This document shows, in pieces, positions 57,643-64,000 of a DNA stretch of 64,000 bases. Within the stretch, counting starts at the first letter, position 1. Each line of letters begins with the position of its first letter. The notes beneath the pieces were generated by a model. It worked only from the letters and a program-made list of their open reading frames with translations. It ran no database searches and was not told where the DNA came from. The stretch is taken from assembly GCF_002245655.1 (NCBI RefSeq), contig NZ_NOIH01000014.1, forward strand, positions 62,001-126,000, read 5' to 3'. A program made the position numbers and the translations under genes. The stretch is from Thauera propionica (lineage in GTDB: Bacteria; Pseudomonadota; Gammaproteobacteria; Burkholderiales; Rhodocyclaceae).

Positions 57643-58185
57643 TCAGGCTCCGGACGGCGGACGGGCGAGCTTTCGCTGAAGGGTGCGGCGATGCATCTGC
57701 AGCGCGCGCGCAGTGGCGGAAATGTTGCCTTCGTGTTCGGCCAGCACGCGCTGGATGTGCTCCCACTCCAGGCGGTCGACCGATAGCGGCGCATCGGGCG
57801 CACGGTCGTCGATGACCACGTCCTCGGCGCGCAGGGCCTTGATGATGGCGTCCACTTCAGCCGGCTTGGCCAGGTACTGGATGGCCCCCAGCTTCACCGC
57901 GTCGACCGCGGTGGCGATGCTGGCGTAACCGGTCAGCACCAGGATGCGCGCCCCAGGGCTTGCCTCGAGCAACGGACGGATGAGCTTGAGCCCGGACTCG
58001 CCGCCGATGTTCAGGTCGAGCACGATGAACTCGGGCGAATGATCCTGAGCCAGTTCCAGCGCGCCCTCGCTGTCGGTCGCGCCATAGGTGTCGAAGCCGC
58101 GCTGCGCCAGCGCCCGGACCAGCACGCGATTGAAAGCGGAGTCGTCATCGACGACAAGCAGGGTCGGAGCGTGTTCAACGGTCAT
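57643..58185 (-). CDS. regA: redox response regulator RegA/PrrA
   Basis: 180 residues. The receiver domain has the acidic pair VVDDD, the phospho-Asp in FIVLDLNIGG, Thr in LTGYAS and Lys in YLAKPAE. A short linker leads to a Fis-type HTH (GNISATARALQMHRRTLQRKL), the RegA/PrrA/ActR layout. It overlaps regB by four bases. The pair controls redox-linked genes in many proteobacteria, including denitrification genes in some. Confidence 0.92.
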   Translation of the reverse strand: MTVEHAPTLLVVDDDSAFNRVLVRALAQRGFDTYGATDSEGALELAQDHSPEFIVLDLNIGGESGLKLIRPLLEASPGARILVLTGYASIATAVDAVKLGAIQYLAKPAEVDAIIKALRAEDVVIDDRAPDAPLSVDRLEWEHIQRVLAEHEGNISATARALQMHRRTLQRKLARPPSGA

Positions 58186-59519
58186 TCGTCACTCATGCGC
58201 AGCGGTAGGACAAGGCGTGCAATGGTGCCACCGCCCGGGCGTGAATGGAACGACAGTTGTCCGCCATGATGTTCGACAGCCGCATGCGCCAGCATCAGCC
58301 CCACGCCCATGCCCGAGGAATGACTGCCCGATGGCGCGTGCCGGGCAGCCACCACACGCTCGGGCGACAGCCCCGGACCGCGGTCCGCGACCTCGACACG
58401 CAGCGCCCCCTCCGCCAGCCGGCCACGCACCTCCACCGCCTCGGTCGCCTGTCCGGCAGCGGCATTGGCGTTGGCAGCGTTGTCGATGAGGTTCTGCAGC
58501 GCCTCCCCCAGGCTGGCATCGGCGACGACGCCCTGCAGGGCGAGTTCCGGCGCGAGATCCAGGCGCAGCACGGCGGCAGGTCGCAAGCGCTGCCAGCGCG
58601 CCACGCATTCACGGACCCAGGCCGCCGCCGGCGCCTGCCCGCCGCCCTCGGCACGCTGCTGTCCCGTTTCCTGCGTCAGGCTGTTGAGAATGTCGCGGCA
58701 GTGATCGACCTGCTCGCGCATCAGTGCCACGTCCTCCTGGACCTCGGCCGGCAGGTCCCGCCGACGCGCCATCTCGTCCGCCAGGATGCGCAGGGTGCCC
58801 AGCGGCGTTCCCAATCGATGGGCCGCCCCTGCCGCCAGGTTGCCGAGACCGACCACGTAGGCGTCGCGCGCGCGCGCCGCCTGCGCCTCTGCCAGCGCAG
58901 CCTCTCCCCTGGCGATGGCCGCGTTCAGGCGGACGATGAACCACACGACGGTGACGGCAGCCAGCGCAAAGCTCACCCACATGCCGGCCAGGTGCCAGAA
59001 CATGGCGGACGCAGCGTCAGCCAGATGGACCGGATGGTGGAACTCCCACAGCACGGCATAGACCCCGACAGCCACCACGGCCAGCGCCCAGGCCTGGCGC
59101 GATGGCAGGATGGACGCGCCGACGGCGACGACGGGCAACAGCAGCGAAATGGCGGGGTTGGTCACACCTCCGCCGAAATACAGGAAGGCCCCCCAGGCGA
59201 CGAGGTCAAGCACGAGCTGCACGAAAGCGCCCCCCCGACCATCGAGCCAGCGCGCCAGGCCCGCCTGCAGCGCCAGATTCACCGCGGCCAGCACCAGCGC
59301 GACGCCAAGGAGGGGCTGCGCGGGATGCCCCGGTGCCAGCAGCGGAAACGCAATCACCGCCATCGCCACCATGGCGCCAACCGAGAACCAGCGCAGCTGG
59401 AGCAGGCGGGAACGATCCAGGCGCACCGCTGCGATCGCCGCAGACGCCGCACGCGGCTCGCCGGCCGCGTCGGCCGACGGGGCGTCCAAGCCAACCGGCT
59501 CGGCCGAAGGATGGGTCAT
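58182..59519 (-). CDS. regB: redox sensor histidine kinase RegB/PrrB
   Basis: 445 residues. Six membrane helices (about 50-205) contain GGGVTNPAISLLLP, the RegB quinone-binding motif. The H-box is AAGAAHRLGTPLGTLR, and a Cys sits in DHCRDIL, the place of the RegB redox cysteine. The N-box (LIDNAANANAAAG) and Gly-rich boxes follow. Start at MTHPSAEP. It is divergent from nosZ, which puts a redox regulator beside the N2O reductase genes. Confidence 0.93.
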   Translation of the reverse strand: MTHPSAEPVGLDAPSADAAGEPRAASAAIAAVRLDRSRLLQLRWFSVGAMVAMAVIAFPLLAPGHPAQPLLGVALVLAAVNLALQAGLARWLDGRGGAFVQLVLDLVAWGAFLYFGGGVTNPAISLLLPVVAVGASILPSRQAWALAVVAVGVYAVLWEFHHPVHLADAASAMFWHLAGMWVSFALAAVTVVWFIVRLNAAIARGEAALAEAQAARARDAYVVGLGNLAAGAAHRLGTPLGTLRILADEMARRRDLPAEVQEDVALMREQVDHCRDILNSLTQETGQQRAEGGGQAPAAAWVRECVARWQRLRPAAVLRLDLAPELALQGVVADASLGEALQNLIDNAANANAAAGQATEAVEVRGRLAEGALRVEVADRGPGLSPERVVAARHAPSGSHSSGMGVGLMLAHAAVEHHGGQLSFHSRPGGGTIARLVLPLRMSDE

Positions 59520-59577
59520 GCCGTTGAAATCCTCAGAAGAATTGCCCGGATCACATGCCGGGCAAATGCATGCGTCT

Positions 59578-59619
59578 TTAACCCAGATCAAGGTTTGCCC
59601 ACGTGGCCAGACCTAGAGT
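59578..59619 (+). promoter_or_regulatory. FNR/DNR-type class II promoter of nosZ
   Basis: TTAACCCAGATCAA (59578-59591) fits TTGAT-N4-ATCAA with a perfect right half. A -10 hexamer TAGAGT lies at 59614-59619. The box centre is 29.5 bp before the -10, which puts it at -41.5 if transcription starts near 59626. Confidence 0.65.
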
Positions 59620-59627
59620 GCACCTGC

Positions 59628-59653
59628 GACAAAACGCCACAGGACATTTTGTC
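59628..59653 (+). repeat. inverted repeat in the nosZ leader
   Basis: GACAAAA (59628-59634) and TTTTGTC (59647-59653) are perfect inverted copies with a 12-bp spacer, just after the predicted transcript start. It could be a 5' mRNA hairpin or a regulator site. Confidence 0.45.
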
Positions 59654-59741
59654 ACAGGCATCCGCCCACCCTGCGCCATGGCGCACGAACCCCGGATGAC
59701 TGGACGAACACCGATCACGTCAGTAACGGGAGCGAAAGATC

Positions 59742-61697
59742 ATGAACGAAGACGCCAAGATGAACCAGGTCGACGCGATGCCCGACCCGAGCCGCCGCAA
59801 GTTCCTCAATTCCGCCGCGCTTGCCGGCCTCGCCGGCGCCGGCCTGTCGGTCGGCCTGTCGGCCTGCAACAAGGAATCGGCGCCCGCGCCGTCCGCGGCA
59901 CCTGCAGCCGCGCCCGCTGCCGCGCCGAAGGCTGCAGCCAGCGACCTGCACCTGCACATGAAGCCGGGCGAACTCGACACCTATTATGGCGTCTGGTCCG
60001 GCGGCCACTCCGGCGAATGCCGCATCCTCGGCCTGCCCTCGGGCCGCGAGATCAAGCGCATCCCGACCTTCAACGTCGACTGCATGAGTGGCTGGGGCAT
60101 CACCAACGAGTCGAAGAAGATCATCGGCACCCGTCCGGACGGCCGCCTGAAGTACATGACCGGCGACACGCACCACATCCACGGCTCGTACACCGACGGC
60201 ACCTTCAACGGCAAGTACTTCTGGGTCAACGACAAGATCCACGGCCGGCTCGGCCGCATCCGCGGCGACATCTTCGAGTGCGACGCCATCACCGAGCTGC
60301 CCAACATCCAGGGCTTCCACGGCATCTTCCCGGACAAGCGCGACCCGGTCGACCCGGCGATCAACTACACCACCCGCGTGTTCTGCGGCAACGAGTTCCA
60401 CATCCCGCAGCCGAACGACGGCCGCGACCTGGACGATCCGACCAAGTATTTCTGCCTCTTCACCTGCGTCGATGCCGAAACCATGGAAGTGCGCTGGCAG
60501 GCGAAGATCGACGGCAACATGGACCTCGTCGCCACCTCGTACGACGGCCGCTTCGCCGCATCGAACCAGTACAACACCGAAGGCGGCGCGCGCTACGAAG
60601 ACATGATGTCGGCCGAGATGGACGCCTGCGTGTTCTTCGACGTCGCCCGTGTCGAGCAGGCGATCAAGGACGGCAAGTTCATGACCATCGGCAGCTCGAA
60701 GGTGCCGGTCGTCGATGGCACCAAGGCCGCGAACACCGATCCGAAGACCGCACTGACCGGCTACGTGCCGGTGCCGAAGAACCCGCACGGCGTCAATGCC
60801 AGCCCGGACGGCAAGTACTTCATCTGCTCGGGCAAGCTGTCGCCCACCTGCACCGTGATCGAGCTGGCGAAGGTTGCCGACTGGTTCGACGGCAAGCTCG
60901 ACGACATCCGCAAGGCTGTGGTCGCCGAAGTCGAAGTCGGCCTCGGCCCCCTGCACACCACCTTCGATGGTCGCGGCAACGCCTTCACCACGCTGTTCCT
61001 GGACAGCCAGATCGTGAAGTGGAATGTTGACAAGGCGATCCAGTTCTTCGGCGGCGACAAGAACGCGCAGTACGTGGTCGACCGTATCGACGTGCATTAC
61101 CAGCCGGGCCACATCAACGCCTCGATGGGCGAGACGAAGGAAGCCGACGGCCAGTTCCTCGCGGTAGGCTGCAAGTTCTCCAAGGACCGCTTCCTGCCGG
61201 TCGGCCCGATGCACCCGGAGAACGAACAGCTGATCGACATCCGTGGCGAGAAGATGGTTCTGCTGGCGGACCACCCGGTGCATCCGGAACCGCACGACTT
61301 CATCATCGTCAAGCGCGACATCATCAAGACCAAGCAGGTCGGCACCCTCGACGACCACCCGCTGGCGGTGAAGGATGCGAAGGACTCGGGCGTGTTCCGC
61401 GATGGCAACAAGGTCACGGTCAAGATCGCCTCGCTGGCGCCGGCCTACACCCTGCGCGAGTTCGAGCTGAAGGTGGGCGACGAAGTCACCCTGATCCTGA
61501 CCAACCTCGACAAGGTGGAAGACCTGTCGCACGGCTTCGCGATTCCGAAGTACGACATCAACTTCGTGGTGAACCCGCAGGAAACCAAGTCCGTCACCTT
61601 CAAGGCCGACAAGCCGGGTGTGTTCTGGGCCTACTGCACCCACTTCTGCCACGCGCTGCACCTGGAAATGCGTTCGCGCATGATCGTGCGTCCGTAA
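59742..61697 (+). CDS. nosZ: nitrous-oxide reductase, clade I
   Basis: 651 residues. A twin-arginine signal (SRRKFLNSAALAGLAGAG) shows Tat export, the clade I trait. CuZ histidine motifs include DTHHIHGSY, GNEFHIP, LGPLHTTFDGRG and HYQPGHINAS. The CuA site near the C-terminus is YCTHFCHALHLEM, with both Cys, the His and the Met. It reduces N2O to N2 in the periplasm. GGAG lies nine bases before the ATG. nosR follows after 213 bases. Confidence 0.98.
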   Translation: MNEDAKMNQVDAMPDPSRRKFLNSAALAGLAGAGLSVGLSACNKESAPAPSAAPAAAPAAAPKAAASDLHLHMKPGELDTYYGVWSGGHSGECRILGLPSGREIKRIPTFNVDCMSGWGITNESKKIIGTRPDGRLKYMTGDTHHIHGSYTDGTFNGKYFWVNDKIHGRLGRIRGDIFECDAITELPNIQGFHGIFPDKRDPVDPAINYTTRVFCGNEFHIPQPNDGRDLDDPTKYFCLFTCVDAETMEVRWQAKIDGNMDLVATSYDGRFAASNQYNTEGGARYEDMMSAEMDACVFFDVARVEQAIKDGKFMTIGSSKVPVVDGTKAANTDPKTALTGYVPVPKNPHGVNASPDGKYFICSGKLSPTCTVIELAKVADWFDGKLDDIRKAVVAEVEVGLGPLHTTFDGRGNAFTTLFLDSQIVKWNVDKAIQFFGGDKNAQYVVDRIDVHYQPGHINASMGETKEADGQFLAVGCKFSKDRFLPVGPMHPENEQLIDIRGEKMVLLADHPVHPEPHDFIIVKRDIIKTKQVGTLDDHPLAVKDAKDSGVFRDGNKVTVKIASLAPAYTLREFELKVGDEVTLILTNLDKVEDLSHGFAIPKYDINFVVNPQETKSVTFKADKPGVFWAYCTHFCHALHLEMRSRMIVRP

Positions 61698-61751
61698 GCC
61701 TGCAAGGCACCCGTGCCGGGCGAAAGCCCGGCCGGCGGCAGAGTGTGTCGA

Positions 61752-61780
61752 CGAGGGGCTTCGCGCCCCTCGTTCCGTTT
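61752..61780 (+). terminator. intrinsic terminator after nosZ
   Basis: A perfect 8-bp stem CGAGGGGC (61752-61759) / GCCCCTCG (61765-61772) is followed by TTCCGTTT. A second GC-rich hairpin sits just before it (around 61722-61739). It separates the nosZ and nosR transcripts. Confidence 0.75.
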
Positions 61781-61840
61781 CCGGGAGTCGTCCGGCATGC
61801 AGGTCTTCCGTGATGCCGCACGACAACGTACTGCGGCAAT

Positions 61841-61882
61841 TTGACGCGGAACAAATACACGCCGCGCTTCGGCGCCTAGACT
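61841..61882 (+). promoter_or_regulatory. FNR/DNR-type class II promoter of nosR
   Basis: TTGACGCGGAACAA (61841-61854) matches TTGAT-N4-ATCAA at 8 of 10 bases. The -10 hexamer TAGACT lies at 61877-61882, again 29.5 bp from the box centre, exactly as for nosZ. Confidence 0.65.
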
Positions 61883-61910
61883 CCATCGCAATTCTCTAAT
61901 GGAGCGCATC

Positions 61911-64000
61911 ATGAAGCCCCTGTCCGCCCTGCGGGGCATCGCGATGGCGGCGATCCTCGCCACCGTTTCCCTGTTGTCCCCGCCCGCCGCAGCCCAGACC
62001 GCCTACGAGGCCAAGCTGCCGCCCGAGGTCAATACCGCCCCCGCGCTGTGCGATTACGTGCCCTGTACGGATGTACTGCCCGGTGCCACCAGCTTCTCCG
62101 AGCGCAAAGGCCAGCCACCCTACGTCGAGGGCTATGCCGAGGAGAACGGCCAACGCAAGCTCATTGGCTACGTCGTGCTGTCCACCGACGTCACCGACAC
62201 CCCCGCGTACTCCGGCAAGCCGGTCGTTACCCTGATCGGTCTCACGCCGCAGGGCCACTTCGCCGGCATCAAGATCCTCAAGCATTCCGAGCCCATCCTG
62301 CTGCTCGGCATCCCCGAGTCCGCGCTGACCAAGTTCAACGATCAGTACCTGGGCCAGTTCGTCGGCGCCAATATCGAGATCGGCCGCTCGCGTCCCGAGG
62401 AAGACATGATCGGCCTCGACGCGATCTCGGGCGCCACGGTGACGGTGATCGCGCAGAACCAGGTCATGATGATGTCCGGTGCGGCAGTTGGCCGTCAGGT
62501 CGGCATCCTGGAAGCCACCGTGCGCCCCCAGGCGAACTTCGCCGATCGCGGCCGCAAGCTCGACTGGGCGACGCTGGTCAAGGAAGGCGCGGTGCAGCGC
62601 TTGACGGTGATGCCCGAGCAGGTCGGCCTGCCGCGGAGCAGTGAACCCTTCATCGACCTGTGGTACGGCTACCTGAACCACCCCGAGGTGGGCCGCGCCA
62701 TCATGGGCGAGACCGGCTGGCGCGACCTGATGGCACGCATCAAGGAGGGCGAGCACGCCCTGTTCGTGATCCGCACCGGCGGCAACGAGTCGTTCAAGGG
62801 CTCGGGTTTCGTGCGCGGCGGCATCTACGATCGCGTGCAGTTGCGCCAGGGCCAGGACGTGTTCACCTTCCGCGATCTCGACTACTACAACCTGTATGGA
62901 GTCTCCGCCCCGGGCGCGCCCTCCTTCAACGAGTCCGCGATCTTCATCGTGCGCTCGCCCGCCTTCTCCGGCGCATTCCCATGGAAGTTCATCTTCCTCG
63001 GCAACCGGATCGACCGGGAGACCGGCGCGCGTACCTTCGTTAACTTCGACAGGGAGTACTGGCTGCCCAGCGCCTATCTGGAAGGCGGCCGCCCGGTGGT
63101 GAAGAAGCCGGACGCGCCCTGGGTGCGCGTGTGGAAGACCCGCGCCGTGGAGATCGGGCTGTTCGCCGCCCTGCTCATCGCCGTGGCCGCAGTCTATGCG
63201 AACCGCGACGCACTCACCCGGCGCTCGACGCGCAAGAACAAGTGGCCGGTCAACGCCTTCAAGTACAGCGCATGGATCATCAGCATCGGCTTCGTCGGCT
63301 TCGGCCTGCTCGCCCAGCCGTCCATCACGCAGGTGCTGACCTGGTTCCACTCGCTGCTGTTCCAGTGGCAGTGGGAGCTGTTCCTCACCGACCCCTTCAT
63401 CTTCCTGTTCTGGATCTTCATCATCCTCACGGTGTTCGTGTGGGGCCGCGGTCTGTTCTGCGGCTGGCTGTGCCCCTTCGGCTCGCTGTCGGAGCTGCTG
63501 TACAAGGTGGGCCGTGCGATTGGCCTCAAGCGTTTCCAGTTCGCACTGCCGATGAAGTGGCACAACCGTTTGAAGTGGGTGAAGTACGCGGTGTTCTTTG
63601 GTCTGCTGGCGGTGTCGATGTTCTCGATGGGCCTGGCCGAGAAGCTGGCCGAAGTCGAGCCCTTCAAGACCACCTTCCTGGTCGGCCTGTTCAACCGCAG
63701 TTGGCCCTACACGCTGTTCGCCGCTGGGCTGCTCGGCCTGTCGATCTTCATGGAACGGCCGTTCTGCAAGTATCTGTGCCCGCTGGGGGCCGCGTTGGCC
63801 ATGCCCTCGACCTTCCGCTGGTTCGGCCTGCGCCGCAAGCAGGAGTGCGACAGCTGCAAGGCCTGCGCAGTCGGCTGCGGCTCGCTGGCGATCGACGAAA
63901 AGGGCCGCATCGACCACCGCGAATGCATGCTGTGCCTGGACTGCATGGTGCTCTACACCGACGAGCACGCCTGCCCGCCGCTGGCGCAGGAACGCAAGCG
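61911..64000 (+). CDS. nosR: NosR, flavoprotein/iron-sulfur protein for N2O reduction (3' end outside window)
   Basis: At least 696 residues. A signal peptide (ending AAAQT) leads to a periplasmic FMN-binding domain with SGATVT at about 173-178, the covalent flavin-attachment motif. Membrane helices follow from about residue 415. Two CxxxCP motifs (CGWLCPFGS and CKYLCPLGA) and a polyferredoxin-like part (CDSCKACAVGCG, CMLCLDC) lie near the C-terminus. It supplies electrons to or helps mature NosZ. ATG at 61911 has GGAG upstream; an ATG four codons earlier is possible. Confidence 0.95.
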   Translation, partial: MKPLSALRGIAMAAILATVSLLSPPAAAQTAYEAKLPPEVNTAPALCDYVPCTDVLPGATSFSERKGQPPYVEGYAEENGQRKLIGYVVLSTDVTDTPAYSGKPVVTLIGLTPQGHFAGIKILKHSEPILLLGIPESALTKFNDQYLGQFVGANIEIGRSRPEEDMIGLDAISGATVTVIAQNQVMMMSGAAVGRQVGILEATVRPQANFADRGRKLDWATLVKEGAVQRLTVMPEQVGLPRSSEPFIDLWYGYLNHPEVGRAIMGETGWRDLMARIKEGEHALFVIRTGGNESFKGSGFVRGGIYDRVQLRQGQDVFTFRDLDYYNLYGVSAPGAPSFNESAIFIVRSPAFSGAFPWKFIFLGNRIDRETGARTFVNFDREYWLPSAYLEGGRPVVKKPDAPWVRVWKTRAVEIGLFAALLIAVAAVYANRDALTRRSTRKNKWPVNAFKYSAWIISIGFVGFGLLAQPSITQVLTWFHSLLFQWQWELFLTDPFIFLFWIFIILTVFVWGRGLFCGWLCPFGSLSELLYKVGRAIGLKRFQFALPMKWHNRLKWVKYAVFFGLLAVSMFSMGLAEKLAEVEPFKTTFLVGLFNRSWPYTLFAAGLLGLSIFMERPFCKYLCPLGAALAMPSTFRWFGLRRKQECDSCKACAVGCGSLAIDEKGRIDHRECMLCLDCMVLYTDEHACPPLAQERK

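Overview
The window is high-GC DNA from a denitrifying betaproteobacterium, most likely of the Rhodocyclales (Thauera/Azoarcus type). I infer this from the core genes ftsYEX, M16 pair-rsmD-coaD-fdx, mutM, lolB-ispE-tRNA-Gln-prs-rplY-pth-ychF, from a twin-arginine nosZ followed by nosR beside a RegB/RegA redox pair, and from a PEP-CTERM protein. The genus is an inference; no rRNA is present.

Layout. 1-13 kb is core or metabolic: a PRPP-synthase-like gene (cut by the window) coupled to a thymidine/AMP-phosphorylase-family gene, a soluble CZB chemotaxis receptor, a CBS protein, a GH5 glucanase, an SbmA/YddA-type ABC protein whose nucleotide-binding motifs are all decayed, a Gph-like phosphatase, an intact ABC exporter, and ahpC-ahpF with a candidate OxyR site. 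13-31.4 kb is housekeeping: cell division and secretion, proteases, CoA synthesis, DNA repair, outer-membrane lipoprotein sorting, isoprenoid synthesis, tRNA-Gln(UUG), PRPP synthase, L25, Pth, an Ap4A-phosphorylase-like protein and YchF.

31.36-55.35 kb is an integrated mobile element of about 24 kb, apparently inserted at the 3' end of ychF. Imperfect 18-bp repeats that read in frame to the ychF stop lie at 31343-31360 and 55329-55346, and a strong terminator follows the right copy. It carries a P4-type tyrosine integrase at the left end. A long leftward block then encodes an excisionase-like HTH protein, an AlbA/HATPase protein, a type IC restriction-modification system (EcoR124I/EcoprrI type) with a PrrC-like anticodon-nuclease gene between hsdS and hsdR, and the four-gene Qat anti-phage system. 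The right part has an AAA+ ATPase with its divergent regulator, a tightly coupled five-gene operon of unknown function (membrane protein, lipoprotein, exported protein, SLOG-type protein, small protein), an XRE regulator, a plasmid-type RepA with iterons, AT-rich palindrome and DnaA-box-like site (a plausible oriV), and an AlpA-like regulator. A 608-bp non-coding stretch (47463-48070) holds six 22-bp-phased repeats followed by a large imperfect inverted repeat enclosing two 23-bp direct repeats; no described feature explains it.

55.35-64 kb returns to the core genome: a PEP-CTERM protein with a near-consensus sigma-54 promoter, an EamA transporter, RegA, RegB, and divergent nosZ and nosR. nosZ and nosR each have an FNR/DNR-type box 29.5 bp upstream of a TAGA(G/C)T -10 hexamer, i.e. 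identical class II promoter geometry. nosR runs off the window end.
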